Positions 8,387-16,318 of a stretch of 64,000 nucleotides of DNA are shown here, in pieces (position 1 is the first letter of the stretch; each line of letters begins with the position of its first letter). A model generated the notes under the pieces. That model had not been told where the DNA came from. It saw only the letters and a list, made by a program, of their open reading frames with translations, and made no database searches. This DNA comes from JAEUMD01 sp050250815 (GTDB lineage: Bacteria; Pseudomonadota; Alphaproteobacteria; Rhizobiales; Hyphomicrobiaceae): contig JBFWNY010000009.1 in the NCBI GenBank assembly GCA_050250815.1, positions 1 to 64,000 of the forward strand, given 5' to 3'. The translations under genes and the position numbers were made by a program.

Positions 8387-8974
8387 TCAAATTCTCCGGC
8401 AAGCCTTGGGGCCCGACGGCGTCAGCACCCAATCCAGGCGCTCGTCATAGTCGGAATGGGGAACGGCGTCGACCTGCAGCTCGTCATACGCGATACCTAT
8501 CGTGACAACGGGCTTGACCGCTCGAATCTGAGCGATCGTCCGATCATAGAAACCGCCGCCGTAGCCCAGGCGCATGCCGGAGGCGTCGAATGCCAGCAGC
8601 GGCACCAGCATCACGTCGGGCAGAACCTCGGGGGCGGTGGGCAGCGGCTCGCGGATGCCCCATTTGACCTCTTGCAGAGCCTCGCCATCGCGCCACGCGC
8701 GAAACACGAGCGGCCTCGCCTTGCCGACCATCACCGGCAGGCCGACCTGGTGGCCCCGGGCCCACAGTCGGCGCATCAGCGGCAAAGGGTCGATCTCCTC
8801 CCCGATGGGCAGAAAGGCCGAGACAGAGGCTTGCTGCGGAGCCTGGCCTGCGAAATCGATCCCGTGGGCCGCGAGCAAGACGCCGGCGGAGGCTCCGTGG
8901 CGCAAATGAGCCGCGCTCCGCTTTGCTATTGCAGCGGTTCTCAGGTCCTTCTTGCGGAGCAGTACGTCGTCCAT
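8387..8974 (-). CDS. 5-formyltetrahydrofolate cyclo-ligase
   Basis: A 195-residue ATP-dependent enzyme that converts 5-formyl-THF to 5,10-methenyl-THF in one-carbon metabolism. The family C-terminal signature RLGYGGGFYDR is present, as are KKDLR near the N terminus and FLPIGEEIDPLPL. The ATG at 8974 gives the normal length; longer in-frame upstream starts would run into the 6S RNA. It lies directly downstream of a 6S RNA gene and zapA, the classical zapA-ssrS-ygfA arrangement of proteobacteria. Confidence 0.93.
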   Translation of the reverse strand: MDDVLLRKKDLRTAAIAKRSAAHLRHGASAGVLLAAHGIDFAGQAPQQASVSAFLPIGEEIDPLPLMRRLWARGHQVGLPVMVGKARPLVFRAWRDGEALQEVKWGIREPLPTAPEVLPDVMLVPLLAFDASGMRLGYGGGFYDRTIAQIRAVKPVVTIGIAYDELQVDAVPHSDYDERLDWVLTPSGPKACRRI

Positions 8975-9130
8975 GCCACCATCCAAAAGCGCATGACGCG
9001 CAGTCGGGCCGGCGCTCACACGCGCCTTCAGCCGTTCTGAGAGCCGATTTGAGCAGATTGGGGGCCTCAGCTCGAGCGCCGAGATCGAAGACAAGTGCCG
9101 CGGTGGCCGTCGGAGCAGTTTTGATCTCGC

Positions 9131-9270
9131 CGGGTCCCTACAAAAGTAAGGTGGGCGCCATGTGTCCGGGACCACGGTCCCGGACAGGGACAGCTCCCTG
9201 GCTGATCTTATAGGCCCTGGAGATATGGTGCTCCTAACGCACCCCGCAGCGCCATGAATTTAGGGAGTCG
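9131..9270 (-). ncRNA. ssrS: 6S RNA (ssrS), alphaproteobacterial type
   Basis: The gap between zapA and the cyclo-ligase folds, on the minus strand, into a 6S-like rod. The outer closing stem pairs TCCCTA (minus-strand copy of 9261-9266) with TAGGGA (of 9135-9140). An inner stem pairs GGGTGC (of 9239-9244) with GCGCCC (of 9153-9158). The interior holds two hairpins, at 9185-9200 (CAGGGA arms) and a 9-base-pair perfect one at 9165-9184. The 3' sequence GCGCCCACCTT matches my memory of alphaproteobacterial 6S RNAs. 6S RNA binds sigma70 RNA polymerase in stationary phase. The ends are estimated from pairing to within about 10 bases. Confidence 0.78.
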
Positions 9271-9358
9271 CGCAGCGGAAATCCATGGGCACACTGAGAC
9301 CTCGGATTGATTTTCACCGAAATGGTGCATGGGCCATCGCGTGGCGCCTTAAGGCAAC

Positions 9359-9682
9359 TCAGGCCGACTTGGCCTGTTCGGAGCCGCCACCTGCCGGCTT
9401 TGCCGTATCATCCGTTGCCGGCGGCTCGGTTAGTTGCCGTAGCATCTCGGTTGCTTCCTCGATCTGGACCTCGAGCGCCTGTCGCGTATCCCAAAGCTCG
9501 TCGGCGATCAGCAACGAGGCCATCAGCAGCAGACGCTCGTCGCCGACCTGCCCGAATTCGAGCGTCAGTCGCTCCACCCGCTCCTTGACGTGCGCGGCTA
9601 GCTCGATAAGGCGCGACTCGTCACCGTCCTCGCAGGCGAGGCGGTACGTGCGGTTGTTGAGCGTGACCGAAACCTGCTTCAT
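9359..9682 (-). CDS. zapA: Cell division protein ZapA
   Basis: A 107-residue cytoplasmic protein that bundles FtsZ filaments. The N-terminal VSVTLNNRTYRLACEDGDESRL strand region is followed by the long ZapA helix (LIELAAHVKERVERL...LMASLLIADELWD). The ATG at 9682 gives the canonical start (MKQVSVTLN); an upstream start would add 11 unrelated residues. The last ~20 residues are a low-complexity tail rich in Pro, Gly and Ala. It precedes the 6S RNA and cyclo-ligase and follows a coiled-coil protein gene, a typical alphaproteobacterial order. Confidence 0.93.
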   Translation of the reverse strand: MKQVSVTLNNRTYRLACEDGDESRLIELAAHVKERVERLTLEFGQVGDERLLLMASLLIADELWDTRQALEVQIEEATEMLRQLTEPPATDDTAKPAGGGSEQAKSA

Positions 9683-9753
9683 GCCTGAAGCCCATACCCC
9701 CCTGGGCCAACGCATCGCGTGGCCAAACCGCGCACGCCCCCCGGCGCGGCAAG

Positions 9754-10017
9754 CTAACCCTCGTCATCCATGAGGTTATGAAGGGAGTCGATCACCCAAT
9801 CAATTCGGTTGACCACCAGTTCTTGGCGTTTGCGCAGGCGGGCGACCTCGGCTTCGGAGGCTGCGAGCGCGGCACGCAGCGCCGCACATTCGGCCTCGAG
9901 CGCGGTTTGGGCTGGATTCCCGCCCGCGGTGGATCCGCCGCTCTTGCCCGCGCGAGCCCTACCGCCGGCCCGAGCGCCGCCGCTCCCGGTCTTGCCGGAT
10001 TTCGCACCTGAGGCCAT
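9754..10017 (-). CDS. Small coiled-coil protein upstream of zapA
   Basis: An 87-residue protein with an Ala/Gly/Lys-rich basic N-terminal third and a C-terminal heptad-like helix (ECAALRAALAASEAEVARL, then RKRQELVVNRIDWVIDSLHN) ending in DDEG. In many Rhizobiales a short coiled-coil gene (DUF4164-like) precedes zapA, and this one occupies that position, but I could not confirm family membership. I prefer the ATG at 10017 over one at 10083, which has no purine-rich leader. A role in division or FtsZ regulation is only suggested by position. Confidence 0.65.
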   Translation of the reverse strand: MASGAKSGKTGSGGARAGGRARAGKSGGSTAGGNPAQTALEAECAALRAALAASEAEVARLRKRQELVVNRIDWVIDSLHNLMDDEG

Positions 10018-10185
10018 CCACATCCGCCCGCAATCAAACTTCGGCGGCGCAGGGCGCGCCGCCTTGCCTCCCGCTTTGACCATAGGAGCGCTGCGCGCAG
10101 GCCGTCAATCGTGACAAGGACGCGGGCAGGCGTGGGCGGGCGCCGCGTGCGACTTTCCGCCGGTCACACCGGCTCCGGTGGCGCA

Positions 10186-10214
10186 TTGACAGACCCCCAT
10201 GCGGCCAACTTAAT
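10186..10214 (+). promoter_or_regulatory. Putative sigma70-type promoter of gap
   Basis: TTGACA at 10186-10191, a 17-base spacer and CTTAAT at 10209-10214 fit a housekeeping promoter about 110 bases before the gap start. It is the only good match in the 307-base stretch between the coiled-coil gene and gap. The rest of that stretch is GC-rich with no visible gene. Confidence 0.45.
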
Positions 10215-10324
10215 GGCGCGGCCCGATGCGGGCCCGCGAGAAAAAAACAGCGTTCGAGACCGCGAGCGCACGATATTCCCCAAGCGCCGCTCTCAGCTGA
10301 ACCCATCCTGGAGGACGACAGACT

Positions 10325-11332
10325 ATGGCAGTGAAGGTCGCAATCAACGGCTTCGGGCGCATCGGCCGCAATGTTCTGAGGGCCATCGTCGAGAGCGGCC
10401 GCACGGACATCCAGGTGGTGGCCATCAACGACCTCGGCCCGGTGGAGACGAACGCGCACCTCATGCGCTTCGACTCCGTGCACGGCAGGTTTCCCGGCAA
10501 GGTGACGGTCTCCGGCGACACCATCGATGTCGGCACGGGGCCCATCAAGGTCACGGCGATCAAGAACCCCGCCGAGCTGCCGCACAAGGAGCTGGGTGTC
10601 GATGTCGCGATGGAATGCACCGGCATCTTCACCTCGAAAGAGAAGGCGATGGCGCACATCCAGGCAGGCGCCAAGCGCGTGCTGGTGTCGGCGCCCTCCG
10701 ACGGCGCTGACTTGACGGTGGTCTACGGTGTCAATCACGACAAGCTGACGAAGGAGCATCTGGTCGTCTCCAACGCATCGTGTACGACCAACTGCCTCGC
10801 TCCTGTCGCCAAGGTGCTCAACGACCTCGTCGGCATCGACAAGGGCTTCATGACCACGATCCACTCGTACACGGGCGATCAGCCCACGCTCGACACCATG
10901 CACAAGGACCTCTATCGCGGACGCGCGGCGGCCATGAGCATGATCCCGACCTCGACCGGCGCGGCCAAGGCCGTCGGCCTCGTGCTGCCCGAGCTGAACG
11001 GCAAGCTCGACGGCACGGCGATCCGCGTGCCCACGCCCAACGTCTCGGTCGTCGACTTCAAGTTCCTCGCCAAGCGTGAGACGTCGAAGGACGAGATCAA
11101 CGCTGCGATCAAGCAGGCGGCGGCCCAGCAGTTGAAGGGCGTGCTCGGCTTCACCGAACAGCCCAACGTGTCGATGGACTTCAACCACGACAGCCATTCC
11201 TCGGTCTTCCACATCGACCAGACCAAGGTGATGGATGGCAACCTCGTGCGCGTGCTGTCCTGGTACGACAACGAGTGGGGCTTCTCCAACCGCATGAGCG
11301 ACACGGCCGTTGCCTTGGCCAAGGTCATGTGA
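10325..11332 (+). CDS. gap: Glyceraldehyde-3-phosphate dehydrogenase, type I
   Basis: A 335-residue NAD(P)-dependent enzyme of central carbon metabolism. The Rossmann motif INGFGRIGRNVLRA opens the protein. The active-site loop SNASCTTNCLAPV places the catalytic cysteine at residue 153. The C-terminal SWYDNEWGFSNRM signature is intact. GGAGG lies about 10 bases before the ATG. It is followed by a PsiE-like gene and then fructose-bisphosphate aldolase on the same strand; pgk is not between them. A terminator follows the stop codon, so gap is probably transcribed alone. Confidence 0.97.
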   Translation: MAVKVAINGFGRIGRNVLRAIVESGRTDIQVVAINDLGPVETNAHLMRFDSVHGRFPGKVTVSGDTIDVGTGPIKVTAIKNPAELPHKELGVDVAMECTGIFTSKEKAMAHIQAGAKRVLVSAPSDGADLTVVYGVNHDKLTKEHLVVSNASCTTNCLAPVAKVLNDLVGIDKGFMTTIHSYTGDQPTLDTMHKDLYRGRAAAMSMIPTSTGAAKAVGLVLPELNGKLDGTAIRVPTPNVSVVDFKFLAKRETSKDEINAAIKQAAAQQLKGVLGFTEQPNVSMDFNHDSHSSVFHIDQTKVMDGNLVRVLSWYDNEWGFSNRMSDTAVALAKVM

Positions 11333-11371
11333 GCAGCAGGCCACGTCAAAGTGGCCATCGCGATCGTAAAC

Positions 11372-11410
11372 AGCGGCGGCGGGCTTCACGGTCCGTCGCC
11401 GCTTTCTTTT
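11372..11410 (+). terminator. Rho-independent terminator after gap
   Basis: Stem AGCGGCGGC (11372-11380) with GTCGCCGCT (11395-11403), one mismatch, followed by TTCTTTT. It lies 40 bases after the gap stop codon. Confidence 0.8.
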
Positions 11411-11485
11411 GGCGAAGCAGCAATGATGCGATTACCATCCGCCGACGTTGCGCCGTCCGTATTCTTGCCCGGAGAACATTGAGCC

Positions 11486-11974
11486 ATGCCCTCGCCCGAG
11501 CAGACCGGTAAGCGTGTCAGCGACGCCGTGCAGCGCGTGGCCCAGCCACTGGGTCATTTCCTGACCGAAACGTTCCACCTGATCGGGCTGTTCGCGATCG
11601 GAGCCGCCACAGTTTGGGCCGGCGTGCACTTCTTCGTCGAATTGATGGCCAAGGGCCACGCCTCGATCGAGGATCTGCTGCTGCTGTTCATCTATCTGGA
11701 AATCGGCTCGATGGTCGGCATCTACTTCAAGACCAACCACATGCCATTGCGCTTCCTAATCTATATCGCGATCACGGCGCTGACCCGCCACCTTATCGGC
11801 TGGGTGAACCACGAGCCCAAGCCCGACATGGGCGTCATCATACTGTCCGGCGCGATCCTGATCCTGGCGCTTGCCGTGCTGGTGATCCGCTACTCCTCGC
11901 ACGCCTATCCCGCCGGCCCCACAACGCCCGATCGCGGCGACCTCACCGACACTGACCCTGGGGCCAGAGGCTGA
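11486..11974 (+). CDS. PsiE-family (phosphate-starvation-inducible) membrane protein
   Basis: A 162-residue inner-membrane protein with four hydrophobic segments: LIGLFAIGAATVWAGVHFF, LLLLFIYLEIGSMVGIYF, LRFLIYIAITALT and VIILSGAILILALAVLVI. The segment spacing, the YLEI...YFKTNHMPLRFLIYIAITALTR region and the length fit the PsiE family, whose biochemical role is unknown. The C-terminal tail is short and acidic. It lies alone between the gap terminator and the aldolase gene. No Pho-box repeat was seen upstream. Confidence 0.85.
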   Translation: MPSPEQTGKRVSDAVQRVAQPLGHFLTETFHLIGLFAIGAATVWAGVHFFVELMAKGHASIEDLLLLFIYLEIGSMVGIYFKTNHMPLRFLIYIAITALTRHLIGWVNHEPKPDMGVIILSGAILILALAVLVIRYSSHAYPAGPTTPDRGDLTDTDPGARG

Positions 11975-12125
11975 CAGCGCGGACGGGCCGAGCCCGCGCG
12001 CCACACCATCCACCGCGATCTTCACGTTCCGGCAAAGCTCAGACCATCGACCGCTGGTTTTCGCGTTGTATCTGCGCTATCCGGCCGGTGCCGATAGCCT
12101 TCAAACAACAACATGCGAGGAACTC

Positions 12126-13160
12126 ATGCCTGAGACGCTCGAGGACATTGCCGCTGCCATGGTCGCTCCCGGCAAGGGCATTCTGGCCGCCGACGAGAGC
12201 ACCGGAACCATCAAGAAGCGGTTCGACAAGATCAATCTGGCCTCCACCGAGGATAACCGTCGCGACTATCGCGAGATGCTGTTCCGCTCCGACTCGGCAA
12301 TGAAGGAGCACATCTCCGGCGTCATCCTGTTCGACGAGACACTGCGGCAGAAGGCCAAGGACGGCACGCCGCTCACCCAGATCATCCGAGCCGCGGGTTC
12401 CATTCCCGGCATCAAGGTCGACGCGGGCGCCAAGTCTCTGGCCGGCCCGACGGCGGCGGTCGAGACCGTGACCGAGGGCCTCGACGGGCTGCGCGAGCGG
12501 CTTGCCGAGTACCACAAGCTTGGGGCCCGGTTCGCCAAGTGGCGCGCCGTCATCGCCATTGCCAATGGCTGCCCGACGTGGAACTGCGTCAAGGCCAATG
12601 CCCACGCACTCGCCCGTTACGCGGCGCTCTGCCAGGAGGCGGGCATCGTGCCGATCGTCGAACCGGAGGTACTGATGGACGGCGCGCACTCCGCGCACGA
12701 CATCGACGAGTGCGACCGCGTAACGGAGTGGACGCTGCGCACGGTGTTTCGCGAGCTATACGACGCGCGCGTAAAGCTCGAGGGCATGGTGCTGAAGCCC
12801 AACATGGTGATCGCAGGTCAGAAGTGCGCCAAGCAGGCCTCCGCCCAAGAGGTCGCCGAAAAGACCGTCCGGTGCCTCAAGGCGACCGTTCCCTCGGCCG
12901 TGCCTGGCATCGCCTTCCTGTCCGGCGGGCAGTCCGACGAAGCCGCGACCGAGCACCTCTCGCTCATGAACGCGATCGGCGGCCTGCCATGGAACCTGAC
13001 CTTCTCCTACGGCCGCGCCTTGCAGGCGGCAGCGCTGTCGGCCTGGGGCGGCAAGCCGGAGAACGTGGCCGCGGCTCAGCGCGCCTTCTCGCACCGCGCG
13101 CGCATGAACGGCCTTGCCGCCATGGGCAAGTGGAGCGGGAAGCTCGAGAAGGCCGCCTGA
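12126..13160 (+). CDS. Class I fructose-bisphosphate aldolase
   Basis: A 344-residue Schiff-base aldolase that interconverts fructose-1,6-bisphosphate with dihydroxyacetone phosphate and glyceraldehyde-3-phosphate. Class I hallmarks are visible: GKGILAADESTGTIKKRF near the N terminus, IVEPEVLMDGAH, the lysine motif EGMVLKPNMV and FLSGGQSDEAAT before the C-terminal FSYGRALQAAAL. GAGG lies 5 bases before the ATG at 12126. The enzyme works with gap, encoded 0.8 kb upstream, in glycolysis/gluconeogenesis. A terminator-like hairpin follows. Confidence 0.96.
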   Translation: MPETLEDIAAAMVAPGKGILAADESTGTIKKRFDKINLASTEDNRRDYREMLFRSDSAMKEHISGVILFDETLRQKAKDGTPLTQIIRAAGSIPGIKVDAGAKSLAGPTAAVETVTEGLDGLRERLAEYHKLGARFAKWRAVIAIANGCPTWNCVKANAHALARYAALCQEAGIVPIVEPEVLMDGAHSAHDIDECDRVTEWTLRTVFRELYDARVKLEGMVLKPNMVIAGQKCAKQASAQEVAEKTVRCLKATVPSAVPGIAFLSGGQSDEAATEHLSLMNAIGGLPWNLTFSYGRALQAAALSAWGGKPENVAAAQRAFSHRARMNGLAAMGKWSGKLEKAA

Positions 13161-13197
13161 ACGGCGGCCTGACCTGCCACGATCGGCCGACACGCTT

Positions 13198-13226
13198 GAA
13201 GCCGGGGCGGATGCTCCGGCTTCTTC
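13198..13226 (+). terminator. Probable terminator after aldolase
   Basis: An 11-base stem with one mismatch (GAAGCCGGGGC at 13198-13208 with GCTCCGGCTTC at 13213-13223) and a 4-base loop, followed by a short T-rich stretch. It lies 38 bases after the aldolase stop. Confidence 0.65.
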
Positions 13227-13331
13227 GCATGGGCATGAGCTTCCGCGATCGGCTGGTGCCGCTTTTCGGCCCCAATCGACCCCGATAGCCTGCCCCTCAT
13301 CCGAAACCATCCTCGCGAACGTGCAGGCGTT

Positions 13332-13985
13332 ATGACCGGCGAAGTTGGCCGAACCCGTCTCTATCTCGTCATCGAGCCCGGACCGGCCGCCTCGGACCGG
13401 CTGTCCGCCGCGCTTGCCGCTGCAGCAGGCGAGATCGCCTCGCTGCTGATCGTCCCACAGGCCGCACGGCCACTCGATCTGGCCGCCATCGTACCGCTGG
13501 TCACCGCCGCGCAGGCGCACGAGGTCGCGGTGCTGATTGCCGATGACGCGGCCCTTGCCCGCGAGGCGGGCGCCGACGGCGTCCACATGCGGACGGGAGA
13601 GGGAAGCGTCGAGCGGGCTCGGCAAGCGCGCCGCCTGCTCGGCCCCGACATGATCGTGGGACTGGATGCCGGGCGCTCCAGGCACGACGCGATGAGCGCG
13701 GGCGAGGACGGCGCCGACTACGTGGCCTTCGGCATCCCCGCCTTCGTCGGCGACCGGGAGACGGCGGCAGAGCGCCGCCTCGACCTGTGCCGCTGGTGGG
13801 CTGAGGTGTTCGAGCCGCCGTGCGTGGCCTTCGACGTCACCACGGCCGACGATGCGGCCAGCCTCGCCGAGGCCGGAGCCGATTTCGTCGCCTTCGACCT
13901 TGGTGAAGCTCTGAGCGCCGCCGACATCGCCGCCCGCGTGCGCGCGTTCGCAAGCGCGGTGGGACACCGGGCGGAGGCGCTATGA
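13332..13985 (+). CDS. ThiE-like protein (degenerate thiamine-phosphate synthase homologue)
   Basis: A 217-residue TIM-barrel protein of the ThiE/TenI superfamily. The landmark GADGVH is present in mid-protein and GADYVAFG follows, as in ThiE. Several active-site elements differ: the usual VNDR-like segment reads IADDAAL, the HLGQED loop reads HMRTGEG, and the GPVFPTxTK pyrophosphate loop reads GIPAFVGDRE. It is therefore probably not a working thiamine-phosphate synthase and may have another role. It overlaps the following Sel1-repeat gene by four bases (ATGA), and both lie upstream of an inositol monophosphatase, which looks like an operon. Confidence 0.8.
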   Translation: MTGEVGRTRLYLVIEPGPAASDRLSAALAAAAGEIASLLIVPQAARPLDLAAIVPLVTAAQAHEVAVLIADDAALAREAGADGVHMRTGEGSVERARQARRLLGPDMIVGLDAGRSRHDAMSAGEDGADYVAFGIPAFVGDRETAAERRLDLCRWWAEVFEPPCVAFDVTTADDAASLAEAGADFVAFDLGEALSAADIAARVRAFASAVGHRAEAL

Positions 13986-15109
13986 GGCCCTGCCGATCGT
14001 CGCATCGCGTACAGTTGGCCGTTCTGTCTGTGGCCATCGCTCTGTCCGCCGCCGCAGCGACCGCCTCACACGCCGAGACGAGTTCCTGGGTGCATCGGGA
14101 GCCCACAACCACCGAGACGCCGTCTGCACGGCCCAAGCCGGGGCCACGCCGCGCCGAGGCCAAGCCGTCCGCCGGGCCGGACCTCCTTGGCCCAAACTCC
14201 TCGGCGCATAGCAAGGGGTTCGATACCAGGCCACTCCCCAAGCCCGCGACAACGCCCCCGCCAGAGAAGGACGACCCGTTTCTGGCCTTCGACCAGGGCC
14301 GTTACCTGACCGCACTCAAGCTCGCCGAGGATCGCGCCAAGACGGGTGACGTCAGGGCGCACACCCTTGTCGCGCGTATCCATGCGGAGGGCCTGGGAGT
14401 GACCAAGAACGATGCGCTGGCGGCGAGCTGGTACAAGCGCGCGGCGGAGTTGGGCGACGTCGATGCGCAGTTTGCTTATGGCGTCATTCTGGCCGAGGGG
14501 CGTGGCGTCCAAAAGGACCGCGCCGGAGCTGCCGATATGTTCGAGCGCGCAGCCCGGACCGGACATGCCGCGGCCAACTACAATCTGGGCGTGCTGTTTC
14601 TCAAGGGCGACGGCAAGCCCGAGAATCCGGTGCGTGCCGCCCAGCACATCGCCTATGCCGCCGAGAAGGGCGTTGCGCAGGCTCAGTACGATCTTGCGGG
14701 TCTGTACCAGCAGGGCGTCGGCGTGCCGCACGATGCGGTCGAGACCTCGCGCTGGCTGAAGGCCGCGGCGGAGCAAGGCATGCCTGCGGCGCAGTACGAG
14801 TACGCGGTGCTTCTGCTCAAGGGTCTCGGCCTGCGCGCCGACGAGCCGCGCGCCGTCGACTACATGAAGGCGGCGGCCGACAAGGGCATTCCAGGCGCGC
14901 AGAACCGTCTCGCACACATCTATCGCGAGGGTATCGGCGTCGACCCAAGCCGTACGGAGGCCGCCAAGTGGCGCCTCATCTCCAAGGCCAGCGGTTTCGG
15001 CGACGACAAGGTGCTCGACGACCTCTTGCAGGCGTTGTCGGAGACGGAGCGGGCACAGGCCGAAGTGGCGGCGGTGCAATGGCAGCGGCGGCAGATGGCG
15101 CCGTTCTGA
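13982..15109 (+). CDS. Exported Sel1-like (tetratricopeptide) repeat protein
   Basis: A 375-residue protein with an N-terminal signal peptide (VQLAVLSVAIALSAAAATASHAE), a Pro-rich linker to about residue 95, then about six Sel1-like repeats. The repeats have the diagnostic pattern of small-residue helices and G-x-G-V turns (AEGLGVTKN, AEGRGVQKD, QQGVGVPHD, REGIGVDPS). Such repeats form alpha-solenoids that bind other proteins; many bacterial members act in the periplasm. It starts inside the stop codon of the ThiE-like gene, so translation is probably coupled. Its partner is unknown. Confidence 0.88.
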   Translation: MRPCRSSHRVQLAVLSVAIALSAAAATASHAETSSWVHREPTTTETPSARPKPGPRRAEAKPSAGPDLLGPNSSAHSKGFDTRPLPKPATTPPPEKDDPFLAFDQGRYLTALKLAEDRAKTGDVRAHTLVARIHAEGLGVTKNDALAASWYKRAAELGDVDAQFAYGVILAEGRGVQKDRAGAADMFERAARTGHAAANYNLGVLFLKGDGKPENPVRAAQHIAYAAEKGVAQAQYDLAGLYQQGVGVPHDAVETSRWLKAAAEQGMPAAQYEYAVLLLKGLGLRADEPRAVDYMKAAADKGIPGAQNRLAHIYREGIGVDPSRTEAAKWRLISKASGFGDDKVLDDLLQALSETERAQAEVAAVQWQRRQMAPF

Positions 15110-15266
15110 GGCCGAACGCCGTGCGCGGCGGGCAATGGCGAACTCATTTGCTCATCGGCGCCGCGCGACACCGGCCCGCCTTGCCTCCGACGGTCGATCG
15201 GAGTAGTGCAGCCCGGCCCACCGGCGACAGCGCCAGGGCTATCCCAGCCCGCGAGCGAACGAAACG

Positions 15267-16070
15267 ATGCCAGCCTCCGCCCTCATGAACGTCATGGTCG
15301 CCGCCGCCCGCAAGGCCGGCCGCAGCCTCGCCCGCGATTTCGGCGAGGTCGAACATCTGCAGGTTTCGGTGAAGGGTCCGGCCAACTTCGTCTCCGCCGC
15401 CGATCTGCGCGCCGAGGAGATCATCTATCGCGAGCTGTCGAAGGCCCGTCCCGACTACGGCTTCCTGATGGAAGAGCGCGGCACGGTCGACGGCGCAGAC
15501 AAGTCGCACCGCTGGATCGTCGATCCGCTCGACGGCACCACCAACTTCCTGCACTCGATCCCGCTGTTTTGCATCTCGATCGGCCTCGAACGCGAGGGGC
15601 AGCTCGTCGCGGGCCTCATCTATAATCCCATTTCGGACGAGATGTTCGCGGCCGAGCGCGGCAAGGGCGCCTACCTCAACGACAACCGCCGCCTGCGGGT
15701 GGCGGCCCGCAAACAGGTAGCCGACGCGGTGGTCACCACCGGCATCCCGCATCGCGGCCGAGCAGGCCACGACCGCTTCCTGCGCGACATGGAAGTCCTG
15801 ATGCGCGAGGTAGCGGGCATCCGCCGAACCGGCTCGGCCGCGCTCGATCTTGCCTGGACCGCTGCGGGCCGCTTCGACGCCTACTGCGAGCGTGGGATCC
15901 AGGCCTGGGATATGGCCGCAGGCATCGTCATTATGCGCGAGGCAGGTGGCATCGCCACCGACCTGTCGGGCGGCGACCAGATGCTGGCCAAGGGCGAGGT
16001 GATCGCGGGAAATCTCGCCATCCACAAGGGCCTGCTGCCACTGATCGGCGATGCTGCGGAGACCGCCTAA
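15267..16070 (+). CDS. suhB: Inositol-1-monophosphatase family protein (SuhB-like)
   Basis: A 267-residue Mg-dependent phosphatase of the IMPase family. The metal-binding motifs are complete: the glutamates of MEERG, then WIVDPLDGTTNFLHSIP, and the C-terminal WDMAAGIVIMREAGG. SuhB members hydrolyse inositol-1-phosphate and, in E. coli, also act with Nus factors in rRNA transcription; the domain alone does not say which applies here. It follows the Sel1 protein gene after 157 bases on the same strand. Confidence 0.92.
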   Translation: MPASALMNVMVAAARKAGRSLARDFGEVEHLQVSVKGPANFVSAADLRAEEIIYRELSKARPDYGFLMEERGTVDGADKSHRWIVDPLDGTTNFLHSIPLFCISIGLEREGQLVAGLIYNPISDEMFAAERGKGAYLNDNRRLRVAARKQVADAVVTTGIPHRGRAGHDRFLRDMEVLMREVAGIRRTGSAALDLAWTAAGRFDAYCERGIQAWDMAAGIVIMREAGGIATDLSGGDQMLAKGEVIAGNLAIHKGLLPLIGDAAETA

Positions 16071-16318
16071 CGGGCCGGACGCCCTGCTGTGGCCCCAAAG
16101 ACGACTAGTGTGATGATCGGGAAGTCCGCTGAGTTTCGCGATCACGACACGGGTGTTGCTTTACGACGCCCAGGCCTTGCGGGTTTTGCGCGACACGCGC
16201 CTGGGATAGTGTGCGGCGCGGCCCGCCGGAGCGCACCCTTGGGACCGGAAACAACGGGGACCCGCAGGGTGAGCCTCCGGAGCGGCGGCTGCGGCAAGGG
16301 TCGGCGAGAGGCTAACGC

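Noticed and set aside
10034..11389. A 451-codon minus-strand frame over gap
   Set aside because: Shadow of gap. The protein sequence is His/Asp/Arg-rich noise.
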